A stretch of 8,782 nt of DNA from Crocinitomicaceae bacterium (GTDB taxonomy: Bacteria; Bacteroidota; Bacteroidia; Flavobacteriales_D; Crocinitomicaceae): assembly GCA_030833265.1 (NCBI GenBank), contig JAURHO010000063.1, positions 1 to 8,782 of the forward strand, written 5' to 3'. How positions within the stretch are numbered: the stretch's first letter is position 1; every line of letters starts with the position of its first letter. Under the pieces are notes generated by a model that saw only the letters and a list, made by a program, of their open reading frames with translations, had not been told where the DNA came from and searched no databases. The translations under genes were made by a program, and so were the position numbers. Positions 1 through 7,269 of this stretch are shown piece by piece.

Positions 1-323
1 CAGCCATTTCCATGAAAGGATCCGAACACAACGATCAATTTTTAGCGAACGGTCAAACCCTGACCAACTACTCTGGAGGCATCCAAGGAGGCATCTCTAA
101 CGGCATGCCCATCAGTTTTAGAGTAGCGTTTAAACCTGTCGCATCAATTCGACAGACCCAAGATCTTCTGAAATCTGATGGAAAGTTGCAAGCACAAGTC
201 ATTGAAGGCCGTCATGACGCTTGTGTGGTACCTAGAGCAGTGCCGATTGTTGAGGCAATGGCCCATATCGTATTATTCGACTTTTATTTAAGACAACAAA
301 GAAATACCCTTTTTAATAAGTAA
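1..323 (+). CDS. aroC: Chorismate synthase, C-terminal fragment (5' end outside window)
   Basis: Chorismate synthase converts 5-enolpyruvylshikimate-3-phosphate to chorismate, the last step of the shikimate pathway, using reduced FMN in the cytoplasm. The reading frame is open from the left edge (codons start at position 3), so the ATG at 12 is internal. About 106 of the usual ~360 residues are present. Two family signatures are visible: SGGIQGGISNGMPI at about 72-113, and GRHDACVVPR at about 207-236, which carries the conserved Arg-His-Asp. The protein ends in TAA at 321-323. The next gene starts 2 bases later, which suggests a shared transcript. Nothing visible looks damaged. The identification is firm; only the N-terminal two thirds are unseen. 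Confidence 0.97.
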   Translation, partial: AISMKGSEHNDQFLANGQTLTNYSGGIQGGISNGMPISFRVAFKPVASIRQTQDLLKSDGKLQAQVIEGRHDACVVPRAVPIVEAMAHIVLFDFYLRQQRNTLFNK

Positions 324-325
324 TT

Positions 326-808
326 ATGTTACAACGCGTTCAAACATTGTATTTTATTTTAGTCATGATTTTGCTTTCTACTTTGCTTTCAGGAGTAGAA
401 ATATTTGGATTTTCGACATCAAAAAACTATTTATCATACTCAGTTTATGGCATTCAAAGCTTTAAATCTGAAGCCAATGCGCCACTTGGCAAAGCTGAAC
501 ATTTGGAAGGTTCCATTTTGTTTTATTTCATCATCGCATTTGTACTATTTGTCTATTTTGCCATGATGTCCTATAAGAATCTCAAGAAGCAATTCAGATT
601 AGCGAGAATTGTAGCTTTGGTTTATTTAGTTGGTTTAGTAGCACTTTTATTAGCCGGTAGTTTGGGTTTGCTTGTCAAAGGCGCTGTGGCTATTCAACTC
701 GGTTTAGGCTATTACATCTCTGTAGTAGGCATGCCATTTACTTACTTCGCTTTCAAAGGCGTTAAAAAGGATAAAGACTTACTAGAGTCTCTAGACCGTC
801 TCCGTTAA
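326..808 (+). CDS. DUF4293-family four-helix membrane protein
   Basis: This is a 160-residue integral membrane protein of unknown function. Four hydrophobic segments are visible at roughly residues 8-28, 63-83, 93-116 and 121-143. A polar loop (about 30-60) lies between the first two, and a basic stretch (KNLKKQFR, 84-91) follows the second. The start MLQRVQTLYF and the charged tail ending in DRLR fit my recollection of the Bacteroidota family DUF4293. No catalytic motif is visible and no function is claimed. The ATG lies 2 bases after the aroC stop and the TAA lies 4 bases before the ABC-F gene, so it is probably co-transcribed with both. No Shine-Dalgarno sequence is evident. The family assignment comes from memory of its pattern, not from a search. 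Confidence 0.88.
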   Translation: MLQRVQTLYFILVMILLSTLLSGVEIFGFSTSKNYLSYSVYGIQSFKSEANAPLGKAEHLEGSILFYFIIAFVLFVYFAMMSYKNLKKQFRLARIVALVYLVGLVALLLAGSLGLLVKGAVAIQLGLGYYISVVGMPFTYFAFKGVKKDKDLLESLDRLR

Positions 809-812
809 TCCT

Positions 813-2672
813 ATGAATTTTCTTTCCGTTGAACAACTCACCAAATCTTATGGTGAAAGACTATTATTTTCAGACCTGACCTTTGGCATCGAGCAAGGCC
901 AAAAAGCAGCTATTGTTGCAAAAAATGGCTCAGGTAAAACGACACTTTTACGTTGCCTACTTGGCAAAGAGCCCGCAGATTCGGGCAGCATTACTTTCAG
1001 AAAAGAACTGCGCATTGCTTTCATGGAGCAAACCGAAGACCTCGACCCCGAACTCAATGTTCTAGACGCGGTTTTAGCCCATGATTTACCCGAGATTCAG
1101 TTAGTGAAGTCTTATAACGATGCCTTGGCCGCCAACGACGAAGAAAAGTTAGGCGTTTTATACCAAGCACTCACTGAACATCAAGCCTGGGACCTCGAAG
1201 TCAAAGTGCAACAAATCTTGTCCGTACTCAAACTCAAAGACCTCAAACAAAAAGTCGGTGCACTTTCTGGAGGGCAAAAGAAAAGAGTTGCGCTAGCCAA
1301 AGTGTTATTGGCCGAGGCCGAATTTTTGATCCTTGATGAACCTACAAACCACCTTGATCTAGACATGATCGAGTGGCTTGAAAATTATTTGTCAGCTTCT
1401 CAACTTACCATCCTGATGGTAACCCACGACCGCTACTTTTTAGAGGTTGTCTGTGACACCATTTTTGAATTAGCAGATCAAACGATTTATCGTTACAAAG
1501 GCAACTTTTCTTATTATCTCGAGAAAAAAGCAGAGCGCGAAGATCAGCTGCAGGCAACAATTGAAAAAGCGAAAAACACGTTTCGCAAAGAACTCGACTG
1601 GATCAGGCGCCAACCTAAAGCTCGGGGCACCAAACAAAAGGCCCGCGTCGATGCTTTTTCCGATTTAAAAAAGGTAGCCACTCAAAGACTCGATGAAGAC
1701 GAACTCGAGTTACCCATCAAAATGGAAAGGCTCGGCACTAAAATTGTCGAGTTTCATAAGGTCTCTAAATCTTTTGACGACCTCGTTATTCTAGATGACT
1801 TCAGTTATCATTTCCAACGGCAAGAGCGCCTCGGAATTGTTGGCAACAATGGCACCGGCAAAACCAGTTTTCTCAAACTTTTAACTGGTGGCATCGAGCC
1901 TGATAAAGGCAAGATTGTCATCGGTGAAACCGTTGTTTTTGGCTATTATTCTCAGGACCTCATTGAAGTCGATCCGGACATGAAAGTCATTGATGTGGTT
2001 CGGGAAGTTGCAGAGTTTATTCCGCTAGAAAAAGGCAGACAACTGAGCGCTGCACAATTGCTCGAACGATTCTTGTTTCCAAGAGATATGCATTACCATT
2101 TTGTACACAAACTGAGTGGTGGTGAAAAACGCAGGTTAAAGTTATTGCGCGTCTTGATGCTGAATCCGAATTTTTTAATCCTCGATGAGCCCACCAATGA
2201 CCTCGATATCTTTGCGATGTCTGTTTTGGAAGACTACCTCAGACAGTTTCAGGGCAGCCTCATTGTGGTTTCCCATGACCGCTACTTCATGGATAAAATG
2301 GTAGATCACTTGTTCGTTTTTCAAGGGAAGGGCAAAATCAAAGACCTCGTTGGTAATTATCATGTTTACAGAAACAGCCTCCAAGAAGCGCAAAGACAGC
2401 AGAAGCAAGAAGCTAAGCCCACAGAAGCTGCACCTAGTGCACCGGTCACGGAAAAGCAACGCAAAATGAGTTTCAAAGAGAAGCAAGAGTTTGAACACAT
2501 CGAAAAAACGCTCCCTCAATTAGAAACTGAAAAAGAGCAGCTTTCACAAGAGTTATCTAGTGGCGCTTTGAGCAACGATGAACTTCAGCATAAAGGTGAA
2601 AGACTTGGCCAAATAGTGGATCAGATTGACGAACTCACGATGCGTTGGTTGGAGCTTTCAGAATTAGCTTAA
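813..2672 (+). CDS. uup: ABC-F ATPase, Uup-like
   Basis: This soluble protein of 619 residues has two ABC ATPase domains and no membrane segment, as in the ABC-F family. Members bind ribosomes near the tRNA sites, and Uup is also linked to DNA branch handling. Domain 1 has a P-loop at about 36-43 (AKNGSGKT), signature LSGGQ at 151-155, Walker B LILDEP with NHLD at 172-182, and switch His205. The linker at about 240-300 contains WIRRQPKARGTKQKARV (263-279), very like the Uup linker. Domain 2 has GNNGTGKT at 344-351, LSGGEKRR at 434-441, LILDEPTNDLD at 455-465 and His488. The last 75 residues are charged and probably coiled-coil, as in the Uup C-terminal domain. The first P-loop glycine is replaced by Ala36. 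The 3' end overlaps the convergent natB-like gene by 9 bases. Uup is the best-fitting subfamily; another Bacteroidota ABC-F group is possible. Confidence 0.94.
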   Translation: MNFLSVEQLTKSYGERLLFSDLTFGIEQGQKAAIVAKNGSGKTTLLRCLLGKEPADSGSITFRKELRIAFMEQTEDLDPELNVLDAVLAHDLPEIQLVKSYNDALAANDEEKLGVLYQALTEHQAWDLEVKVQQILSVLKLKDLKQKVGALSGGQKKRVALAKVLLAEAEFLILDEPTNHLDLDMIEWLENYLSASQLTILMVTHDRYFLEVVCDTIFELADQTIYRYKGNFSYYLEKKAEREDQLQATIEKAKNTFRKELDWIRRQPKARGTKQKARVDAFSDLKKVATQRLDEDELELPIKMERLGTKIVEFHKVSKSFDDLVILDDFSYHFQRQERLGIVGNNGTGKTSFLKLLTGGIEPDKGKIVIGETVVFGYYSQDLIEVDPDMKVIDVVREVAEFIPLEKGRQLSAAQLLERFLFPRDMHYHFVHKLSGGEKRRLKLLRVLMLNPNFLILDEPTNDLDIFAMSVLEDYLRQFQGSLIVVSHDRYFMDKMVDHLFVFQGKGKIKDLVGNYHVYRNSLQEAQRQQKQEAKPTEAAPSAPVTEKQRKMSFKEKQEFEHIEKTLPQLETEKEQLSQELSSGALSNDELQHKGERLGQIVDQIDELTMRWLELSELA

Positions 2673-3839
2673 GATATTTTGCTCTTTGCCAAATTGACGG
2701 TAAGAAAGGAGTACTGCTAAGCCCGCAATCAATAACATGACACTGAATACGCTTAGGAAATAGCCAAAGCTTAAGGTGCCGGCTATGAGTTCTTTGGTTG
2801 CCAAGACTACATTGATAACAGGTATAAAGGCTGTATTTAAATTCAACTCAATACCAGGGAAAAAGCCAATCATGGCGGGTAAAACCATGACAATATTCAG
2901 TGGTGTAATAATACTCTGTGCCTCCTTGAAGCTTTTGGCATAAATAGCAATCGGAATCATCACACCCGCAAAAAAGATGACCATTGGAAATAACAATGCC
3001 AATAAAGACAAAATAAATGGCAAGTTCAGCATTCCATGAATAACCTCCATGATTTCTTTTTCTGCACCAAGATCTAGATACTCTATCGAGATAAATAAAC
3101 CAATGAGTGAACAACTTGCCGCAAGCATTCCTGAACTCACTACCACCAACATTTTTCCTATTAGAATTTTCCAACGCGCCACTGGAGTTGTAAGAAGCGT
3201 TTCAATAGTTCCCCTTTCTTTTTCACCAGTGAATAAGTCAATTGCAGGATACATGCAACCAATGAAACCAAATGCGATAAAAATATAGGGAAGGAATCCT
3301 CCCGCCATTTTACCGATCATTTTTTCATCGGATGCGCAGTTATTATAATTGGCTTTTACCGGTTCAATTTCTTGAATCTGAATGCCTAGTGCTTTGAGTC
3401 TTTTTTGTTGTTCAATAGCTTCAATGGCTGCGTTAAAGGCTTCTGCTCTTTCTGGTCTGCCGATCTCTGTAGCGTCAAATTGCCAATCAAGGACGAGAGT
3501 TTTTTGATCAGTAGTGTAATGATGGTAAAGACCAAGGTCAATATTTTGAGCCTTCACATCTTTGTCTAATTTCAAAGAATCTGAATAAATCAAAACCATT
3601 TTTTTACCGAGGCTTTTGGGCAACTGCTGCAGTTGTTGCTTGAGATGTTGGCTATTGGTTCCGAACACACCAACTTTGAGTTCTTTTTGTTGTTCGTCCT
3701 CTTCAAATGATTTTGAAATTTCTACAAAAACATTCAGGACAATCGGAAAAATTAGGGTGGGGATAACCAACATGGTCATGAGTGTTCTGCGGTCGCGAAG
3801 GGTATCGAGTAGTTCTTTGCGGAAGATGCGAAAAATCAT
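2664..3839 (-). CDS. natB: ABC-2 type transporter permease, NatB-like
   Basis: This is the 391-residue membrane subunit of an ABC exporter, partner of the ATPase gene directly upstream. It starts MIFRIFRKELLDTLRDRRTL, the usual cytoplasmic entry of this family, followed by a first helix at about 23-41. A large soluble region (about 42-180), presumably outside the membrane, comes next, then helices near 182-205, 228-252, 276-299, 311-330 and 360-378. The motif GEKERGTIETLL at 205-216 and the AKSFKEAQ segment at 301-308 are typical of NatB/ABC-2 permeases. NatAB of Bacillus exports sodium ions; the substrate here is inferred from family resemblance only and could be another small ion or a lipid-like compound. 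The ATG overlaps the natA stop by 4 bases (ATGA), indicating coupled translation. Its stop lies within the end of the convergent ABC-F gene. Confidence 0.87.
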   Translation of the reverse strand: MIFRIFRKELLDTLRDRRTLMTMLVIPTLIFPIVLNVFVEISKSFEEDEQQKELKVGVFGTNSQHLKQQLQQLPKSLGKKMVLIYSDSLKLDKDVKAQNIDLGLYHHYTTDQKTLVLDWQFDATEIGRPERAEAFNAAIEAIEQQKRLKALGIQIQEIEPVKANYNNCASDEKMIGKMAGGFLPYIFIAFGFIGCMYPAIDLFTGEKERGTIETLLTTPVARWKILIGKMLVVVSSGMLAASCSLIGLFISIEYLDLGAEKEIMEVIHGMLNLPFILSLLALLFPMVIFFAGVMIPIAIYAKSFKEAQSIITPLNIVMVLPAMIGFFPGIELNLNTAFIPVINVVLATKELIAGTLSFGYFLSVFSVMLLIAGLAVLLSYRQFGKEQNILS

Positions 3840-4609
3840 TGTGCTAGGTTTTGAGTTTGAACAATACGAATGAACTCTTCGGTTAAGTTTTTAGTTTGCA
3901 TTTGCGCCTTGAATTCATCCATCGTGCCTTGGTACTTAAGTTCGCCTTTATGAATGATAGCGAGGTCATCACAGAGGAGATCAACCTCACTCATGATATG
4001 ACTCGAGAAAATCACGGTTTTTCCTTGATCTTTACAAGAACGGATGAGTTTGATGATATTCTCAGCGGTAATGACATCGAGGCCGCTCGTGGGCTCATCA
4101 AAAATTACCACCTCTGGGTCATGAATCATGGTGCGGCAGATGGAGACCTTTTGCTTCATGCCGGTACTGAGTTTGCCGATTCTTTGGTTTAAAAAATCAT
4201 GCATATTTAGCAATTCAAAAAGTTCCGCTTTTCTTTTTTCACGATTGACTGCTGTAACGCCATATAAATCGGCATAATAGTCTATGAGCTCAATAGGGGT
4301 TAGCCTTGCGTATAACCCAGTTGAACCCGTTAAAAAGCCAATATGTTTACGCGCTTCTTCAGGATGTGCAAGCGCGTCAATTCCTTGAATTTGAATTTGG
4401 CCGCTACTAGGTTTGACCAACGTAGCAAGCATGCGTAAAGTAGTGGTTTTTCCTGCTCCGTTAGGCCCGAGTAAAGAAAACACCCTGCCTGGTTGACATT
4501 CAAATGAGATATTTTTTACGGCGTTTGCTGTTTTTGCTTGCGTTTGCAATTCTTTGCGTTGCTGCTTCGTTAATTCGAAGGTTTTGGAAAGGTGTTGTAC
4601 AGTAATCAT
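3836..4609 (-). CDS. natA: ABC transporter ATP-binding protein, NatA-like
   Basis: This is the 257-residue ATPase subunit that powers the adjacent permease. Visible motifs in order are Walker A GPNGAGKT at 48-55, signature LSTGMKQK at 147-154, Walker B VVIFDEP with TSGLD at 167-178, and switch His204 in SSHIMSEVD. LSTGM in place of LSGGQ is common in ABC-2 drug and sodium exporters. A charged insert at about 13-29 precedes the core sheet, as I remember from NatA-type ATPases. The stop codon overlaps the permease start (ATGA), a two-gene exporter arrangement. Upstream, 49 bases separate it from rlmN. That gap shows no TAnnTTTG element and no clear Shine-Dalgarno sequence, so readthrough from dnaN-rlmN is plausible. 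The ATPase identity is firm; the transported substrate is inferred. Confidence 0.9.
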   Translation of the reverse strand: MITVQHLSKTFELTKQQRKELQTQAKTANAVKNISFECQPGRVFSLLGPNGAGKTTTLRMLATLVKPSSGQIQIQGIDALAHPEEARKHIGFLTGSTGLYARLTPIELIDYYADLYGVTAVNREKRKAELFELLNMHDFLNQRIGKLSTGMKQKVSICRTMIHDPEVVIFDEPTSGLDVITAENIIKLIRSCKDQGKTVIFSSHIMSEVDLLCDDLAIIHKGELKYQGTMDEFKAQMQTKNLTEEFIRIVQTQNLAQ

Positions 4610-4658
4610 AGGCTAAATGAAGACGGTTTGTAAGCCAGGTAGTTACAGGAAAGGAGGC

Positions 4659-5735
4659 TTAAAATTTAAGAGCGCGCTCATTGGGCGCAATGGCTTTGTT
4701 TTTATTGGCAAGTTGTCCGCAAGCTGCATCAATGTCTTTACCTCGACTTCGGCGCACATTGACAATCAGGTTTAGCGACTCTAAAAACTGGGCAAAGGCC
4801 TCCACTTTTCTGGCATCGGCTTGTTGGTATTTGCCATCATCTATAGGGTTGTATTCAATGATATTGATTTTGCAAGGCACGCACTTTGCGAATTGTGCCA
4901 GCTCGCGTGCATCGCTGAGGTCGTCATTGAAATCTTTGAAGATGATGTATTCAAAAGTGACACGTGAGCCCGTTTTTTCATGGAAATATTGCAAGGCCTC
5001 GGCTAAACTCTCGAGGTTGTTGCTTTCATTGATCTCCATGATTTCGTTGCGCTTGATATCATTGGCAGCGTGCAACGAAAGCGCCAAATTGAATTTGACT
5101 TCGTCATCACCCAATTTTTTAATCATTTTGGAGATGCCAGCTGTTGAAACAGTGATGCGCTTAGGAGAAATTCCTAGCCCGTCGGGGCTGCAAAGGCGGT
5201 CAACAGAACGCAATACGTTTTTGTAGTTGAGCAATGGTTCTCCCATGCCCATATAGACAATATTGCTGAGGTTTTGCTCGTAATGGGTTTGTGCTTGTTG
5301 TTGGAGGTAAACAACTTGGTCGACAATTTCACCGGCGCTGAGGTTACGCATAAGCTTGAGCCGCCCAGTTGCACAAAATTGACAAGACAAACTGCAGCCA
5401 ACCTGAGATGAAATACAGGCGGTCATGCGCGAACTTGTAGGGATAAGCACTCCTTCAATTACTTTTCCTTCTTCAATACTAAACGCACTTTTGATCGTAC
5501 GGTCTTTACTGATTTGCTGGTCTTGAAGGGTAATGTGATCAATGTAGAATTGTTCGGAAAGCATATTGCGCAGCCCGAGGCTCAGGCTACTCATTTGTGC
5601 AAAGCTGTGGGCATTTTTTTGCCATAGCCATTCCCAAACTTGTTTGGCTCGAAACGGCTTTTCGCCAAGCTCGATAAAACTTGCCTTCAGTTCTTCTAAA
5701 GAAAGGTCGCGGATGTTCTTGCGCTCCGTGGACAT
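4659..5735 (-). CDS. rlmN: RlmN: dual-specificity 23S rRNA / tRNA adenine C2 methyltransferase (radical SAM)
   Basis: RlmN adds a methyl group to C2 of A2503 in 23S rRNA and A37 in some tRNAs, by radical SAM chemistry through a methylated cysteine. The 358-residue protein carries the CxxxCxxC cluster motif as Cys114, Cys118 and Cys121 within QVGCSLSCQFCATG. Cys107 aligns with E. coli Cys118. Cys339, in DIDAACGQLA near the C-terminus, aligns with the methyl-carrying Cys355. The glycine-rich YMGMGEPLLNY (161-171) and RRSRGKDID (328-336) also match. Every catalytic cysteine is present, and the length is within the family range. Cfr shares the architecture, but the dnaN-linked context and overall sequence favour RlmN. 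The start lies 3 bases after the dnaN stop, so the two are almost certainly co-transcribed. Confidence 0.97.
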   Translation of the reverse strand: MSTERKNIRDLSLEELKASFIELGEKPFRAKQVWEWLWQKNAHSFAQMSSLSLGLRNMLSEQFYIDHITLQDQQISKDRTIKSAFSIEEGKVIEGVLIPTSSRMTACISSQVGCSLSCQFCATGRLKLMRNLSAGEIVDQVVYLQQQAQTHYEQNLSNIVYMGMGEPLLNYKNVLRSVDRLCSPDGLGISPKRITVSTAGISKMIKKLGDDEVKFNLALSLHAANDIKRNEIMEINESNNLESLAEALQYFHEKTGSRVTFEYIIFKDFNDDLSDARELAQFAKCVPCKINIIEYNPIDDGKYQQADARKVEAFAQFLESLNLIVNVRRSRGKDIDAACGQLANKNKAIAPNERALKF

Positions 5736-5738
5736 TGC

Positions 5739-6857
5739 TTAGCGATTCAGCATCACTGGCATGACCAACATCAGGATATCTTCATGTGCATTTTCTTGCG
5801 TTGCTGGTGTTAATAAACCTGCGCGGCTTGGCTCACTCATGGATAACTTGATTTCGTCGGCATCGATGTTACTGAGCATTTCAAGTAAGAAACGCGAGTT
5901 GAAACCGATTTCGAGGTCATCACCGTCGTAGTTACAAGTGAGTCTTTCGGTTGCTTCATTGGCGAAGTCGATGTCTTCGGCGAATAAAGAAAGCTCAGAG
6001 CCTGTAAGTTTGAGGCGAATTTGATGCGTTGTTTTGTTCGAGAAAATAGAAACGCGCTTGATCGATGAAAGTAATTGAGCGCGGTCAATGGTGAGTACGT
6101 TAGGATTCTCTTTTGGGATAACGGCTTCGTAGTTCGGGTATTTGCCATCGATAAGGCGGCAAACTAAAACGAGGTCATTGAAGGTGAATACGGCGTTTGA
6201 TTCGTTGTATTCCATGGTGATTTCTTCGTCACCGCGGAGATTTGATTTCAAGAGGTTGAGTGGCTTTTTTGGCAAAATAAAAGCTGAACTACCGCTAGCC
6301 TCTGCGTCGGTTCTTTTGTAGCGCACAAGTTTGTGAGCATCTGTAGCGACAAATGTGATTTCGGTTCCGGAAAATTGGCAGAATACACCGCTCATGACAG
6401 GGCGAAGGTCGTCGTTGCCGGTAGCGAAAAGTGTTTTGTTGATGGCTTTTGATAAAACTGCTCCAGAAAGTTTGATAGCACTTTTGTTGGCCAGTTCAGG
6501 AACTTTAGGGAATTCGTCTCCGTTGAAACCAACCATTCTTGATTTACCGTTGTCGTAGGCGATTTCAATTTGGTAATTGCTCGCGTTGACTTTAAAAGTA
6601 CAAGGCTGATCTGGTAAATTTTTAAGGACGTCAAGCAATAATTTTGCTGGAATTGCAATTTTGCCATTTTCTTCGGATTGTACCTCGAGTTTGGTCATCA
6701 TGGTGGTTTCGAGGTCTGAAATTGAGGCAGTCAAGATGCCATCTTGAATTTCAAACAAGAAATTATCTAAGATAGGCAAGGTGTTGCTTGTGTTTAAGAC
6801 ACCAGAAATACTTTGAAGATGACGTAAAAGTGTGGTACTAGAGGCAATGAAATTCAT
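5739..6857 (-). CDS. dnaN: DNA polymerase III beta subunit (sliding clamp)
   Basis: The beta clamp is a ring-shaped dimer that holds the replicative polymerase and many repair factors on DNA. The protein is 372 residues, the usual length, and consists of three repeated clamp folds (about 1-120, 127-248 and 250-372). Recognisable stretches include NTLPILDNFLF at 25-35, LRPVMSGVF at 151-159, ATDAHKLVRY at 171-180, DGKYPNYEAVIP at 237-248 and the C-terminal MLVMPVMLNR, which forms part of the partner-binding pocket. It is not next to dnaA or recF here; its downstream neighbour is rlmN. A TAnnTTTG promoter element lies just upstream. No damage or unusual composition is visible. Confidence 0.98.
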   Translation of the reverse strand: MNFIASSTTLLRHLQSISGVLNTSNTLPILDNFLFEIQDGILTASISDLETTMMTKLEVQSEENGKIAIPAKLLLDVLKNLPDQPCTFKVNASNYQIEIAYDNGKSRMVGFNGDEFPKVPELANKSAIKLSGAVLSKAINKTLFATGNDDLRPVMSGVFCQFSGTEITFVATDAHKLVRYKRTDAEASGSSAFILPKKPLNLLKSNLRGDEEITMEYNESNAVFTFNDLVLVCRLIDGKYPNYEAVIPKENPNVLTIDRAQLLSSIKRVSIFSNKTTHQIRLKLTGSELSLFAEDIDFANEATERLTCNYDGDDLEIGFNSRFLLEMLSNIDADEIKLSMSEPSRAGLLTPATQENAHEDILMLVMPVMLNR

Positions 6858-6874
6858 AGCAAAAAATTTGTTTA

Positions 6875-6882
6875 CAAAGTTA
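6875..6882 (-). promoter_or_regulatory. Candidate -7 promoter element upstream of dnaN
   Basis: On the minus strand this reads TAACTTTG, a full match to the Bacteroidota -7 consensus TAnnTTTG, inside the 62-base gap between the small unknown gene and dnaN. The G lies 17 bases before the dnaN ATG, so the leader would be short, about a dozen bases. I see no clear TTTG -33 element at the usual distance (about 19-21 bases upstream), which lowers confidence. It may drive the dnaN-rlmN unit and possibly natAB. Confidence 0.4.
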
Positions 6883-6919
6883 ACATTTCAGATGAATTTG
6901 AAGCTGATTTTAAGCAGAC

Positions 6920-7231
6920 TTATACAAACTTCCTCCGTAAATACACCTTCAAAGCTTCTCGGTGCAAGATGACTTCAGCTAATTTTTGGTGGTAAGATTG
7001 CTCAGATTGAAAATTCCAGTCAATTTCAGGTACATCGATAAGGTAGAGTAATTGCTGTAGTTGAATTTGTGGTAAATTTTGAATGGCAGCTTCAATTTGA
7101 AACAACAAATCTATAGGTCCAAACTGCACGTCAACCTGAGCGCGGTCAAAATCTTTTTGAAGTTGCTGTAAAGTTAGTTCCCGAAAATCGGGAAGCGAAA
7201 GGGCCTCTTGAAGTTGTTGGATATCGAGCAA
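6920..7231 (-). CDS. Small Gln/Leu-rich protein of unknown function, TTG start
   Basis: I do not recognise a named family. The 103-residue product is acidic to neutral, soluble-looking and predicted mainly helical. It has 17 Gln and 18 Leu, for example QIQLQQLLYL at 55-64. Its C-terminal end (LAEVILHREALKVYLRRKFV, 84-103) turns basic and resembles small conserved Bacteroidota proteins ending in a similar KVWxRK-type tail, from memory only. The frame has no ATG: upstream it is closed by an in-frame TAA about 36 bases before the proposed TTG at 7229-7231, and no methionine occurs inside. GTG at codon 35 is the other possible start, but it would lose the first third. There is no signal peptide or membrane segment. 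It lies 62 bases upstream of dnaN on the same strand and diverges from the sugar transferase across 38 bases. Confidence 0.68.
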   Translation of the reverse strand: MLDIQQLQEALSLPDFRELTLQQLQKDFDRAQVDVQFGPIDLLFQIEAAIQNLPQIQLQQLLYLIDVPEIDWNFQSEQSYHQKLAEVILHREALKVYLRRKFV

Positions 7232-7246
7232 CTCGGTTTGTTTTGT

Positions 7247-7254
7247 TAGTTTTG
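7247..7254 (+). promoter_or_regulatory. Candidate -7 promoter element for the sugar transferase gene
   Basis: TAGTTTTG matches TAnnTTTG and sits in the 38-base divergent gap, with its last base 15 bases before the ATG at 7270. No TTTG lies at the expected -33 distance; the nearest upstream TTTG (7237-7240) is too close. The implied leader is only about ten bases. The match is short, and T-rich DNA produces it by chance fairly often. Confidence 0.28.
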
Positions 7255-7269
7255 TTCCACTAAGTTACG

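Noticed and set aside
1037..2210. Repeated GACCTCGA octamer, considered as a possible dispersed sequence signal
   Set aside because: Its copies are in frame and encode Asp-Leu-Asp/Glu with the preferred GAC and CTC codons, so codon use explains them.
2175..2519. A 114-codon antisense frame, Leu/Phe-rich and membrane-like at one end
   Set aside because: It is the complement of the second ATPase domain and coiled tail of the ABC-F gene. The apparent hydrophobicity comes from Lys/Glu codons read in reverse.
3896..4192. A 98-codon plus-strand frame
   Set aside because: It is antisense to the Walker B and C-terminal part of natA and shows no independent motif.
4631..4661. Perfect 6-base inverted repeat TAAGCC...GGCTTA between natA and rlmN, considered as a terminator
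   Set aside because: The 19-base loop, the short stem and the lack of a following T-run on either strand make a terminator unlikely; the match could be chance.
4681..5226. A 181-codon open frame on the plus strand
   Set aside because: It lies wholly antisense to rlmN, whose catalytic motifs are intact. The antisense product is Ser/Leu-rich without recognisable domains, as expected of a shadow frame.
7020..7220. Repeated AGTTG/CAACTT-type short motifs, considered as a tandem repeat
   Set aside because: They reflect recurrent Leu-Gln codons in the Gln/Leu-rich small protein, with irregular spacing and no fixed repeat unit.
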